Made by a program: the position numbers and the translations under genes | Shown here: positions 35,595 through 48,444 of the stretch, piece after piece | Layout: each line of letters starts with the position of its first letter | How positions within the stretch are numbered: position 1 is the first letter of the stretch | Notes under the pieces: model-generated | Databases searched by the model: none | What the model was told of the DNA's origin: nothing | Seen by the model: only the letters and a program-made list of their open reading frames with translations | NCBI GenBank assembly: GCA_015039315.1 | Contig: WIDE01000005.1 | Span: 90,833-154,832, forward strand | DNA from: Clavulina sp. PMI_390 | Lineage: Eukaryota; Basidiomycota; Agaricomycetes; Cantharellales; Hydnaceae | Direction: 5' to 3' | Length of the DNA stretch: 64,000 bases

Positions 35595-36536
35595 AGACCC
35601 TCGATGATTCGGTACTCCTATACGTCATGGTTTCCACCGATTTCTGATGCGTTAATTGGCTTTGTGCATTGTTGATCGTCTCTAACTTCGCTCGTGGCCT
35701 TCAGACCTACACTCATTCCAGTGCAGTTTGCTGGCTAGTCGCTCCTGTTCGTGTCTTGCATTGCGCTCTCCAGTCTCCTCTATGCGCTTTCCATGGGACC
35801 GAGAAGCAACAACCTAGTAGCACGCGCTAATATTGCTTAGGGGCTGATTGCGGGCTGCCACGGGAAGCACATTCATTGGGCTTGCAGAAATCAATGTTCC
35901 GGGTCTTTACTGGTTGATCAAGAATGTCACTTTGTTAGTTTGGTATAGTCAACATTACCGTAACAGCATAGAGAAATTCGAAGTGGTTGCTAGCTTTTGG
36001 TAGTGCGTGCGAACCATAAACCCAGGAGTCTTCAGCGGTGTGGAGTGCAGCGGGGAGCACAATTTCACCGAAAGTAACGCCTGCAGGTCACGTTCCTGGC
36101 TGTTCATAGATCTCAGAGCTATCGCACGCGCTGGGCGATCTGAGCCCACTTGGAGGACGAGAAAATAAGAAAATCAGTTTATTCCTGACCTCGGGTGTTA
36201 TTCGCGGGGTCTGAATTACTGTAAGCCACAACCGTGCGACAGGGCTGACTCATATTGCAAGTATTCAGTTAACCCACCTCACTTCATCTAAGTCTATGCA
36301 AACTTCGTGGGAGCGTGGTGAAGCTGTTATAGATTTCTTTGCATCTGAGCCAGGCGACGGCGCCGTCTCCTGCTGTCTCTCACCGTCATTTCAGAGTTAC
36401 TAGGCACTCTTTTCTCTCCCCCCACCACCCTCTGGATCGCCCTGGCCCTCGGCGGCCACGCTTGACCAGCTGAGGTTGACACTTTTGCTGTAACGAGCGG
36501 GTCGCTGGTGGCCATTGGGGTCTACGCTATTCACAA
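35595..36536. other. Spacer between left-array copies 2 and 3
   Basis: About 940 bp without a supportable gene. It should contain the promoter of copy 3. No TATA element, transposon end or repeat is evident by eye. Confidence 0.35.
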
Positions 36537-38776
36537 ATGCCCGGCCCACCAATCAACAAGAACCTTTGGATGGGAGCTTGGCTTGTATGCCAGATAGTGG
36601 CAGCCGTGCTATTTGGAATCCTAACTGTTCAGGTGGGTCGCAGTACATTTGCGGTTGTTGTAAAACTAACTGCCGAAGTTTATCAGTGCATGTTCTACTT
36701 CGATCGCTTCAAGCAAGATAAGCGAGGCTTCAAGGTTCTTGTGAGCCTTCCCGTCCATCTTTCTAGGGAATGCAGGTACTGATGTGACTGATCCATAGGT
36801 CGCCACAATATGGCAAGCATTTCCCATATAATAGGCCTGATAAGTCGCATATTGAGACATCGGACTCGGCAACCACTTTTCCCGATTCGCTTCCTAGGAC
36901 CCTTGATTTCTTAATCCAAATCTTTTCGCTCTGTTGGATAACAATCGTTGTAGTAAGCCTGGGCTTTTTTCTGGCCGTCTGGAACGATCTCACCACAGGA
37001 TTTTTCTTGTAGAGCCGGCATTATGGTGATATGGGGTATATGGGAAGATCCCCATGGTTCGTTAATTGGCCCTCTATCCGCTAAACATGACTCATGTCAA
37101 TTGATACCTTTCCAACGTGTAGGGCCATCGCCGTAGGTGCAATGTTTCATAATGCTTGGATTTCGCTGATGACCACAACATAAAGCCGGTGTGTATAGTT
37201 GTGGTAAGTCCACAGCTCTCAAGTACTATTGCGGCCAGTCGGTGAAGACGTCAAGGCGACGATGTTAATTGTGCTTTCCCACTAGTCTATCAACGGACTT
37301 CTAGCCCAGCTGTATGTCATAGATCTTTCGGTTTATGACGCCCAATTAACCCTCGGATCGCTTCCCTAGCTTCTTCGCTCGGCGGGGATATTTATGTTAG
37401 CCCTTTGCACTCACATTGCCAACCATCGTTCGGCCATCCCCTGACTCCGTTCTCCCCGACAGTGAATAAAGCAATGTGGCCGCTGTCTTTATTATCGGCC
37501 ATTCTTGCTTTGTTATCATTTAGTTTCGGGATAGGTATGGCCGCTTTAACCTTTCCTACGACTGGAATCTCATTCAATCCTTTCGCAGCTTTTTCTATTC
37601 AACTGTGAGCTCCCTTATTCCAGTGTCTGGTTCTAGCCGCTGAACACGGACCGTTCAAGAGTTACTATACCCCATGAGGGTGTTCTCAATACTGTAAGTT
37701 AATTCACCACGTCTCTTACGAATCTAGTTTACTATATCAACATAGCATTCCTCATCTGACTATTTTCTCCATCTCATAGTGGTTGAAGGATTTCTGGTTT
37801 ACCGCGGAAGCTGCTACCGATATCTTGGTCGCTTTGATCGTGGTGTATTCGCTAAGAGCGGGGAAATTTGCTAATTCCTAGTGAGTAATTATTTGCCCTC
37901 ACCACGACGGCTTAGCTTGGACATCTCATCTTATGGGACCGTTCGTCTTTGTTAGTAATGGAAAGCAAGGGTTACGGAGGCTCGTTGTGTACACAATCAG
38001 TAATGGGCTTGTGACCAGCGTGGTCGCAGTCGTAATCCTTGTGCTGGTTCGTCCTTACTTCCCATGTGCCTATGGCACACGCGCCGTTTTGTTCTTATGT
38101 TTCCAACTCGCTCCTTGGCAAACAATTTAGTTCCTTGTCATACCTAACTCATGGACCCATCGGGGACTTACTTTTGGTGAGCTACTTGACGTTTTTACGC
38201 AGGAAAGTTGCTCTGGATCGTATCCACTGACACATACTCTAGTTCTGATCCAGCTGTATTCCAACAGCCTATTAGCCTCGTAAGTGCCAATGGGCTCGAT
38301 TCCAAACCGGCTTTCCCTACCGTTTTGTTGCTCTCTAGATTGAACCTACGAGGATCTTGGATCAAGGGTCAAAAGCCTAACTACTCGGAAGGAATCGCCC
38401 CCGAATGCCATGCGAGATTTGTAAGCACATGAGCCGACAAGTCTCCAATCAACACCTCATCAACTCTCCGTTAGCACAACATGGCTCAGCCTTCCCCCAA
38501 CTCCGCAGCACCAAACGGACTGTTCTCTGCGATGACATTGACAGATCCGGATGGCTTACCAATGTCAAATGTGGAACAAAGAAGAGTGGCTCGAGACCAA
38601 ACCTCAGGAATGCCCTCGCACGAACCTGCAGCTACGCTTTCCATCAATGCTGAAGACGATGTAAGTCATCCTCCCGAAGCATTCGGGACTACAGCTGATT
38701 GATTAGCCGCTTCATTACATTGATCTCCTCACAGGGCCTATTCAATTCAATCATACAAGAAGAGAGACCGCACTGA
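36537..38776 (+). CDS. DUF6534-like multi-pass membrane protein, left array copy 3
   Basis: The first exon encodes WMGAWLVCQIVAAVLFGILTVQ. The following blocks match copy 1: CMFYFDRFKQDKRGFKVL, VATIW, LDFLIQIFSLCWI, SINGLLAQL, FFARRGYL, KAMWPLSLLSAILAL, WLKDFWFTAEAATDILVALIV, LVVYTISNGLVTSVV, LIQLYSNSLLAS, LNLRGSWIKGQ, a tail with MTLTDPDG, and the end EDDGLFNSII then QEERPH and a stop. The junctions checked preserve the frame. The VATIW exon ends at a GC donor (GCAAGC, 36814). It is predicted to be an integral membrane protein of unknown function. No regulatory element was identified. Confidence 0.75.
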
Positions 38777-39212
38777 GAAAACACCCAACAGTTTTGTGGA
38801 CAATACCGTTGCTTCGCGCTTATTCCTCGATAAAATGCCACCTTATCTGCCAGGGCCAGCACGCTGTCCCATCTTCGCCACCAGCCAGCCTCAGATACGG
38901 GTTTATCGATGACAATTGGGCAAGCTCCGTATGGCCTAGTGCCAAACACAGCACATCGCCAATAGCGGGGTTCCGAGAACCTCCCATGCATTGGCATAAT
39001 CACGTAGACTTATTTGTCCTTTGTCATCACCACACAGCTACAGCTGCGACTGGGTAATTGTAATACTCTGTTCTCTCTGTATAAAGAATTCCATGTAGTC
39101 CATTCGAATATAGGAACAATGCGTCAAGCCCAAGACATGCATGCGAGAAGGAACAACGTATCCATTCGCCACATAAAGGAGAACTGGTGTCGTGGAGGGA
39201 ATTGAGGAGGTA

Positions 39213-40215
39213 CTATCGTGTTGCTGAAGATTCCCTCGCTCGTCCGCTCCTCGACCGATTCAATCCCAAAACGGATTTCCGTTTCTTCCGTGTACTATCC
39301 TTCCTCGTGGACCCTTCGGAACGTACAGAAGGGGCACTTGACTCCGAAGAGACGCTATCCAGCTCCGCCTCCATATGAGCATGGTGACTTCTTCTGCGCC
39401 CTCTGGGCATCTCGATCCCATCCATCTCCGGAAGCGATGACACTTCATCTGTGTCATCAACAACCACCGCTGGCAATTTTGTCTCCTCCTTCGGCATGCC
39501 TATTGACTTGATCAAGTCCGGGTCCGCTGAGGTGTCTTTGTTTTCGGAAGTCTGACGGCCTGCTTGGAGAAGCATGACACCAGTCAAGGCGACGCTACAG
39601 ACTAGGTTTTTGGTAGCAATTTCAAGGGTTGCATTTTTGAGCTCGACAGGGAATGCTCCCGAGGGGGGCAGGCGGACCGCTAGAAGGTCAATATCTGTAT
39701 TGGATAGAATGGGGGTTCGGCAGTGTTCTTGGTGAGTGGCATGTGAATCAATGTAATGGCACTGTCAACGCACTCGGAAGACACGAATACACCCAGACGA
39801 CGAGGGCGCAAGAGCTGAGGACTAGATATTTTATGCTTATGAGTCAAACGCGGTGCATCCGGGGAAGAGAAGCGCACGAACAAGTACTGGCGCCATCGAA
39901 CATGAGGTTGCCGGCTTTTCCTTCCCAAAAGCTCCAGATGAGGGCCACAGCTGACAAGGTCATAATAAGGACGAGTAGCGCATCCATCCAGGATGGCATG
40001 GTCGACAGTATAGAGTAATAGTTCGCAGCAGTATGAAGGCGAGCATCTGTGACGTTTGACTGCCAAAGTGTATTGGAATCGGCAATCCAATGGGTGAAGA
40101 AACAACCTAGACAGAAAATTCTTAAGTTTTGGCACAGAGACTTCATATTTCATAAAGAGCAGTTACCCAAGAGGAAAGATGTTGCACAAATGACGATTGC
40201 GACCCGGACACCCAT
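39213..40215 (-). CDS. SHR3: SHR3-type ER chaperone of amino acid permeases (267 aa)
   Basis: Four exons on the minus strand, 40215-40167, 40106-39882, 39821-39774 and 39694-39213, sum to 804 nt. The N-terminus MGVRVAIVICATSFLLG with CFFTHWIADSNTLW is characteristic of Shr3, followed by AANYYSIL, WSFWEGKAGNLMFDG, VVWVYSCLPN and VCSVALTGVMLLQAG: four membrane helices. A hydrophilic C-terminal tail of about 110 residues ends in a basic stretch. Yeast Shr3 (210 aa) is an ER chaperone that folds amino acid permeases and helps package them into COPII vesicles; the same role is inferred. Its start codon is 94 bp from that of POL5 on the other strand. Confidence 0.9.
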
Positions 40216-40309
40216 CCCTGGTGCACCAACGCGGTTTGTTTGCACTTGCTTTGATCGAGTGGCACCTCCTTAGCGCCCTGCCGGATTGGGCCCAAAAAAG
40301 TGGCCTGGA
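40216..40309. promoter_or_regulatory. Compact divergent promoter between SHR3 and POL5
   Basis: Ninety-four base pairs separate the two start codons. No TATA box is seen. Both genes are probably expressed in growing cells, which fits a shared promoter, though this is inference. Confidence 0.55.
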
Positions 40310-43300
40310 ATGTCCACCACTCTTCCTCTTTACTGGAACCTGTCCTCTGCTGACAAAAAGGAACGCGTAGATGCGTCCGTGAAGCTTGTTTCCTCAGTTC
40401 TTGAATTCCAAGCTCAATTTTCAGGACCCGCTTCTCCTGCTGAAAATGAGTCTCTGGATGGTTCAGACAATGGCGATGATGAAAAAAACCCCGATTCATT
40501 CGACGAGCTAAATGCTGAGGATGTCAGATACGCGATCCGACGCCTGGTTCGGGGTCTGGCAAGCCCACGCGAAAGCAGTCGTTTAGGATTTGCCGTTGCA
40601 TTGACAGAGGTCAGTAACTTCTTTTCCCAACAAGACTATGAATAATCGCCTTGATGCATCGCTGACACTTCACGCATCCTAGCTTCTCTCCCGTCTGGGC
40701 ACTGTCTCTGCGGAACAAATCATCTCCCTCGTCATGTCATCTTCCCAAACCCAAGGCTCGATGCAGGGACATGAGATTCGGGACCAGTACTTTGCCAGAC
40801 TTTTTGGCTTTGTATCAATCATCCAATCTGGCCTTCTCCTTCGACAGTCCACACTTCCTACCTCGGGGTCTAATAAGACCCTCTCGACCACGCTTGAAGA
40901 CTTCCAGACAGTCAGCAAGGAGTTATTAACTCTCGCAGACAAGAAGTCCTGGCTCAAGGAGAGCTGTTGGTGGGCATTGGGCCTCCAGCTGAATGCCCTG
41001 GCATCTGCGTTAATATCGTGGAAGCCCGAGGCTTTCGCATGGATAGCGAGCACCATCTACTCTGACAAGGTGCCTTGGTCTTCCGAGAAGCTGGCCTTTA
41101 CCGTGCAATTCCAGCGAGCTGCCCCGTCTCTACAGTGGAAACAGCTCCTAGCCCCGACGTTCAAGGAGCCGGTGATTCTATCTAGTCGGAATATCCCTAT
41201 CGTCGCTCGTCTACTGAGGGTGAGCACTAACGCTGAATATGAATACTTCTAGGCCTAATGTATCTCCTTTAACAGGATGCTCCAGTCGAGGATACAGGAT
41301 CAGATGGTATCCAAAATTCCTCTGTTCCATGGAAACCACAGCTCCACTATGCCTGGTCAACTATCTTCCGATCCTACTTTCCGGTCGAAGGAAAGGCACC
41401 CTCTGGTCAATCGACTTTCCAGGAATTTTATCGTGCCGCTGTAGATGGTGATTACTCTATCATGTGTATACGATCCCTTTCTTACCACCTTGGCATACCT
41501 CCTAGAATCACTGTTCTCCAACACCTCGTCTCCGGAGCGGAAATCGTGGGGTTTTTCGGTCTTCCAGCTCGCCCTTGAGACTCTCCCTCCTTCCGAGATT
41601 CCCCTACTCTTCACACAAAACTTTATGCGAACGTGGATCAACCAGCTTTCAGGCTCAGATCGTTCGTTACACAAAACGGCGCGTCAAGTCGTGAGTCTGG
41701 ACCAGCTAACTGTCGGGATTGTGAAAGATATTTACTCTTCATCATTAGGCCAACTCGGTTCAAGCCGTCGCGAGCAAGCATCCTGCAATTGGGTTCACGC
41801 TAGTCCTCCAGTTGGTTGGGCGCCACGGAAGCAAACAGTTCGACAAGATCACGCGGACAAAAACTGTGGAGAATCTGATCGCTTCCGCGAACGTGGAAGG
41901 CGTGAACAGCTACATGCAATTTCTCCGCTCCCAACTTTTAGAGGAGTCCAGGTATGTGCTCGTCAATTCTGTCCTTTTTATCAGCGCTATATACAAACCA
42001 TACTACTTGATACAGTGCAGCGGACGCGGTGACACTCGACAGTCAACGGTCGTGGGCCATTGATCAATTAGCAGCCCTGGTGAAGAACACATCAGTGCCT
42101 CGTGACGATAGTTGGATTGTTTCCATCATCGAGCTCCTGATTGTTCACGGCTTCTTCTCATTGGAGAAGAAATCGAGTAAGAGCTCGATCGTCAGTGTAT
42201 GCCTTTTTCATTCGCCTCTCTATTAGTCCATTGTTGACGCGACGTCCGTAGTTGCAGATCGCGCCCAAACCAGCCTTCTCAGAAAACACCAAAGCTGCAT
42301 GTCGTCAGAAGCTATACTCTTGCCTCGCCGATCTAACAACCCAGACCACTATTGTTAAGGGTATGCAAACCGTGTCATCCTTGCGTTTAATTGTTGGACT
42401 CACCCTATGCAAACCTAGATTCTGAGGGAAAAACGTCTAAACACGCTGGTACCTCTTCTCAAGGCGAAACTTGGTTATCAGTTGCCTGCAAGACGGCCGT
42501 CGCAATCGGCTCAGATAAGAACGCCAAGCCGATCAACGAAGTCTCCAGTGAACTTGCTGAGCTACGAGCTAAGGCCGAGCAGCTAGTTAGTCAACTGGCT
42601 GCTGTTGAGACTTCCAAACAAGATAGCGCCTTGGGGTGCATTACTCTCATCCAGTCCTTGTTGCTTCAAACGTACGATCCAGAAGCCGACGTAGCTGAAA
42701 CTATGGAGGTACAGTTCTTCCGCTCGTTCAAGCTCATGAGATCGACTCATAATTTGCATTTCTTTTGACGTCGCAGAGTGCAATCGACTCGATACAAAAA
42801 CTCTTCCCCTCGTCAAAGAAAAAGAAGCGAAAATCCATCAGCACTTCCGAGACTAGCGCCATGGACGTCGACGAACAAGACGCCGCTCCCATTGATGAGA
42901 TCGTCGATATTCTTATCGGCCTCCTCGAAAGCTCAACATCGTTCTCCAGAAGTGTTGCCACTTTTGCGCTCGGTCACTTGACGACCGAGATCCTTCCAAG
43001 TACTATGGAGTTCATCTTGAAGGTGTGTGCCAATCATACGTTTTTCAGCACAATTGCTAAACCCTCATCATTCACGACTAGCAACTCGATGGAAAGAACC
43101 TCGACGATCATTCCGACTCTGATGACGATGAGGACGAAGAAGACGATGAAGAAGACGTCGATGACGATCTTCTTGGTGACGTCGAGGTTCTCGACGATTC
43201 CGACGAGTCCAGCGATGACGAAGAAGATTCCGACTCCGAGGCGTCTACGGATGAGGTTGACGACGAGGATGCAGGCGACATTGAGGCGGACGATGAATTA

Positions 43301-44756
43301 CGGCAGAAAATCGCTGCTGCGCTCAACATGGACCCCGACGCGGACGACAAAGATGGCGAAGATGAAGAGATGCTGGATGACGATGCTATGCTCAAGATGG
43401 ACGAACAGCTGGCCGCCGTGTTCCGTATGCAGCAAGGGCCGCGAGCCCACAAGAAGCAAGCCGAGGGTAGGCTTACTGCGTCTGATGTTATTCGCACCTA
43501 TGCTAATCGTTCGTCGATAACAGACGAGAAACGGGAAGCATACCACTTCAAGAATCGCGTCCTTGATTTCCTCGAAATATTCATTAAAAACCAACCATCC
43601 AGCCCGTTGACCCCTACTCTCATCATGCCGCTCATCGAGACCATACGCGCTGCTCGCTCAGACGAAGGGCAGTTCACCGAGAAGGCGATGAATTTACTTG
43701 GCCGTATTTCAAATCTCAAGCAACTTCCTGCTATAGCTGGTGACCTAGCAGATGATCTCGTTAGGCAGGTGCAGGAGCTCCATCAATTAGCAAGGAAAGC
43801 TCCATCCAGTGCCTTCGAGTCTACCCTTTCCTCCGCGTCCTTGTACCTATCGAGAGTGCTCTCCGCTGCAGGACAGTCAAGTGGTGTTGCAGATGCATAT
43901 CGTGGCTCCCTCGCTGACTTCATCACACGAAAGAGTTCTAGGCTCAATGTCGGCTTCTTCCAATCGTGGATCAAGCGACAAGCGTCCGTTGCCTGGCTGG
44001 TTAGAGAGGAGCTAGTCAGACTCGTAGGCGTTGACAATGCAGTCAACGACTTCAGAAGAATGCAGGCTGTTCAGTTGCTGCAGGACTTACTCGGTCAAGC
44101 GCAGTCCCTCGTACGTAGACGCTCCTACTCTTGATCCATTTGTATTAACGTTGTTTTGCTTCTTACAGCTTGACACGATTTCACACCCTGAAATCATCAG
44201 TCTAATTACCTCTTCCCGCCAAGTCATTCTCCCCCTGTTGACTTCCGCCGCGGAGACCACGCCCTCCTCCGGCCTCAACGCCAACAACGTCAAGTCTATA
44301 CTCCGCTGTGCCCTACAAACCGTCCGACTCGGCAAGAAACTCACCTCAACTGACGAAAAACTGCGAGCCAAAGTTGGGAGTGTCTGGAGGGTTGAGGATG
44401 TGTCACGCCTCCTTGAACAATTCGAGGCAAATCCCAAGTTCAAAAAGCCTAGTGCGGTGTCAGGTATGGGTAAGGAGTTACTGGCGATGGTGTCTGGCCT
44501 GAGCGCTGGGGGCACCAAGACCAAGAAAGTGGACAGAGGCAAGGAACACACGACCGCTGGAAAGCAGGCGAATGCAAAGAAAGTCCCTGCTTCCGCCCCA
44601 GTTCATGACGCGGATGAGGCTGCCCCTAGCGTAACTGTAAACGGGGCTCATGCGACCAAGCCCCCGAAGTCGAAACAGGCCGCGAAGCGAAAGGCAGACG
44701 GTATAGAGGTCGAGTCTGGGACACCAAAGAAGAAGAAAAAGCCTAAAGTTGTATAG
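40310..44756 (+). CDS. POL5: DNA polymerase V / MYBBP1A-like nucleolar protein POL5
   Basis: Exons with checked phases: 40310-40609, 40683-41219, 41276-41447, 41506-41690, 41749-41951, 42016-42196, 42258-42360, 42419-42708, 42777-43022, and from 43082 through two or three further introns to the stop at 44756. Starting features are YWNLSSADKKERVDAS and RYAIRRLVRGLASPRESSRLGFAVALTE, the usual Pol5 N-terminus. A long helical-repeat body follows, then an acidic tract (about 43100-43400), HFKNRVLDFLEI, and a Lys-rich tail ending PKKKKKPKVV as a nucleolar signal. Despite its name, yeast Pol5 acts in rRNA synthesis and 60S assembly. A 60-nt in-frame segment (about 43468-43531, GTAGGC to AACAG) is probably an intron but could be read through. 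Confidence 0.88.
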
Positions 44757-45104
44757 TTGACGCTACTTTCACTTGGGATGTGTTCCCTTCCTATCTCCTT
44801 TCCATGTACACACTTTTACACCTTTTGGGATACAAGCTGGATACGACTGAGAGGCCTTCACTTTGATTCGGGTCCCACCTTGGCATTTCCAACAGGGTAT
44901 ATAAGGTAGTTGTTCATCCTTGACGACAGCAGAATGTGAACGAAAAAGGTATCGAAGGAAGACGAGGGAATAACAAGAGGTATTAGATCAGCTCAATAAA
45001 GACCGGAGGGGGCATCGCAATATTACTGGGAACGTTTGCAGGATGATTGCAATCGAGAGGAAAGGCAAAGATGGAAAGCTGAGATCGTGGTTGCCGGTCA
45101 AGTC

Positions 45105-48100
45105 CTACAACCAAGCACGAGAGGTTTTCACGTGCAAGTCTGCGCGATTCCTCATGTCCAACGGGGAGGAGGTGCTGCAATAGTGTAGCTATGCGATACG
45201 ACCGTTAGAAGCGTACCCATTGTTGGCATGGAGCCGGCCAGGACTCACCCAACTGTAGCACCAATACCCTTCTCCTTCTCGACGCGGATGTCGAAGACCA
45301 AGTCTCCTGTCGATTCATTGATTTGGACGCTGGTGTAGTTACGCTTGCCCATGATATTGTTTAATTTATTTGAGGTTCCGTCAGGATTCTTGGGGAACAA
45401 GTCGATCTAAGAAACAGAATAGCGGTAACAAAGTCAGTATCGAGGTCACGCAGATTTCTGCGCATTACATACCATGCATTCGTCCGTCTCATCCTTGTGC
45501 ATTGTCTTGTGCGTTCTCTTTCCGAGGTAGCTTACCATCGTGAGAACAGCAGTGGGGGGTGGTGTATTGACAATGGCGCTCGTTACGATCTGTCAAACCA
45601 AAATCAAGATAGATCAATTGCTGAGTGAACTATGGAAGACTCTTTGCAAAGTGATTGTTCACGCACATTCAGCATATAGCGCCGATCCTTTGCGGGCTCA
45701 ATCTCCTGCCCCTTCTTCTTAGCCAAGGTCTTGAGGCAACCAACCGCAGCGCAATGGACATCCCCGCTCACGATCGAGATGCGAACATGCTGAGCCTGCG
45801 CAATCTTCTGGAATTCCAGTAAAAGCCAATTACGCTCTGCCTTGTGGCTTGAGGCAGTCCTGATCAATGAAATCATGAGCTGACCGTCAATGACAATCAA
45901 ATGAGCGAAAGAGAATCACCAGTGATCATTCTACACCCAGCACGAGTACGGAGGTACGAGTCAAGTTAGAACTCGGGGAAGACTTATCGTGCTCTTAGAA
46001 CATACCAGATCATCAAGCAGTTCAGCTATATTGGACAGGCCGTTAATGGCGGTAATGAGAAAAAGAATTAATCGGAAACCTACCTTCTTTATTGAATTTA
46101 TTTACGAAGCTACCCAGCCCAAGCGATCCTGACTTGGCGAGCATGACAAGTGGATTATGCTTAGATTCCAGCGCGCTCCTAGGAGATGGAAAGTTCAGGA
46201 TGCCAAGAGAATAACTGCAACAGATATATGACCTACTCCATAAAGTTCATTCGGGGATAGGCGATAGGGATGCCAAGTTGAATCACAATGTGCTCAACTG
46301 AACGTGGTAGCGCGGCGATCCGAGCAAAACACGCATCATACTATGAGCAAATATCAGAAAGCTTCATCCTGGGCAACAAGCCTGTGGCAACAATAGATCA
46401 ATTGTTACCGTTTCTTGCGAGCACACCCGCTCTTTTCTCCTCTCCGCACTAGCGGATACGGGAGGTGTGAGTTTGAGATTATGAAGGGTTTGTAGGCTTT
46501 ACGCAATACATACCGACAATCAAGTAAGAGCATGTAGACCTTCGGCCCAAGGTAAGTCAGCAGTGAGTGACCTGGATAAGGGATCCATGGTCCATCGCCA
46601 CCAAGTATCAGTGCTGGATTTGGATGTGGGGCTCCTCGAATGGTGCCGTCCACCCCATCCACAGTGAACGTTTGAAAAAGTAGGTAGAAGAAATAGCCAC
46701 GAGAGCCAATGTGGCTGAAAAGGGCCGAGGACTGCAGGTCAGCAGGGTCTAAATAAACGCAAATTACAAAAAAGTAAGAGGGCTAGCAACAAGGAAAGTT
46801 GGGGGATCTACGACACTCACAGCTGCCGAAACCATCAATAAGATCGTGATCATCAAGCTGTGAAGGGGCGGGTCAGATTTCGCCTCAAGATTCTGGTATA
46901 GCGTGGCCCACACACCATGTTAACCATGGGTCTACCCTGAAGCGTCAGCGAGCAGACTCATATCGCATAGGAAAGTTGGACTCACATAGAGCGATTGCAT
47001 CTCGCAAACACTCCTTGTCGGAAATTGAGACAATAGTGATTAAAATAAAAGCGGTCGATGGCGAAGCGTATCTCATCAGTCAGAGGGTAGCGGATTTTGG
47101 CTTCTCCAGTTTTGAGCGTGACCCATTCTTGCAACTCAAGTTCACGTGTCAGGCTAATGACGAGAGCTGGTGTCAGAATCATCGTGTCAACGTGTCACAC
47201 CGGATAAACGTACGCGTCGCAGTAGATCTGATCACCCCCACCGATCATGCAGTGATACGGCTCCTCTTTGTGTTTTGAGTACAAATCACTCCAAAGGGGA
47301 TCGTATCCGCTCTGGAATCCAGGTCCTTTGAAGTCATCTTTGTTGACACCAGCACTAAAACCATTACACTACAAAAAATATAAGGGCAAATGAAGAGTCA
47401 GAAAAATGAATCGATTGAAATGAAGAATCGCCGCTCAGGCGAGCGATTCCGTAAGTGACTCATGAGCAAAAAGATGACGTACAGAGTGGGCTGCCCACCG
47501 CATGTTCTGGCCAATCGCCGGGACCACAAACTCAATCAATGCGCCCTTATTAACCGAATAATGGATTGGCATTTCGACGTCGGAGAGCGGGATCTGGATC
47601 ATGAAGCGCCAGAATGTAAATGTCCCACTGGTGCCATGATAGACCCAGATTTCTTGGCCTTCGACAGTGCGTGACTGGCGCGTGATGGAGGGTTTACGGG
47701 AATGCCCGTTGACCACCGGAGCATCGATGCCGTTAGCCAGCGGTGGTGCATCAGCCAAATAGGGGACAGTATCGGTCTGGCCGTCCGCGCGCGCTAAGGG
47801 AAGATGATGATCGCCAATTACATCGGGATCAAACGGCTGAATGTCCGTCGATGCATTGTGCTTATGCGACGGTTTGAATGAGGCCCCTGTGCTCGTCCCG
47901 TTCGTGTCACGGCGAATTTTGGCAGGAGCTGCTGGATCCCAAGTGAGTGTCAAGGAAGGATGGGGGGAATAGTGGGAGCCAGCATCGGACGTGACAATCA
48001 TAGCCGCGCCGTACCAAACATCTTTGATCACAGTATCATAGCGGAGCAGAGGGCCACACATGAACTGGAGGTGCGGGTCCATGCGTGCCCGTTTTGGTAA

Positions 48101-48444
48101 TGCTTGAGAGCGTTCCACAGCAGAGAGCGGCTCTGGGGGCAGAGATGCAGTGGTAACACTAGCCTGACGAGAAACTGAGCCATTGGCAAGATTGAGAGGT
48201 GGAACACGGGGGAGTGGGGGCTGGTACTGAGGAGGTTGTCGGTCCTGATCCTCCTGAGGCCATAATTCTTCTGGAGTTGCATCGGTTGGTGCAAGCGTGT
48301 GCGACCGAGTGAGTGGGAGCGTATCTTCCTACAATCCATGACAAACACTCTCAACATCTTCCTGCCTTTCTCAAACACAAGAGAGTTAGCTGCAATACAT
48401 ACCTTCTGGGCCCTCCTACGAGCGTGAAATCCTGGTTCATCCAT
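45105..48444 (-). CDS. PhoD-like metallophosphatase domain protein
   Basis: A multi-exon minus-strand gene starts at 48444 (MDEPGFHARRRAQK) and ends at the stop at 45105 after PPPRWT. The N-terminal 150 residues are Pro-rich and probably disordered. The PhoD-like core carries the metal-binding signatures GGGDQIYCD, NMLDDHDLIDGFGSY and ISIVSGDVHCAA in the expected order. The C-terminus has VSYLGKRTHKTMHKDETDECM and a final beta region. These fungal proteins are related to alkaline phosphodiesterase/phosphatase PhoD, but are large and lack a visible signal peptide here. Substrate and location are not known from sequence. Exon borders were only partly traced, so the exact length is open. Confidence 0.82.

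Larger units (their letters stand above)
30021..38776 (+). repeat. Left tandem array of three DUF6534-like genes
   Basis: Three paralogous genes start at 30021, 33365 and 36537, about 3.2 kb apart and all on the plus strand. They share the same exon order, including very short exons. Members carry a K(Q/R)D version of the CxxYFxxF-xxD motif (YKQDKKG, FKRDNWG, FKQDKRG) and a positively charged residue after NLRGxW(I/V). The right array has a different version of both, so this set probably arose by local duplication. Confidence 0.75.
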
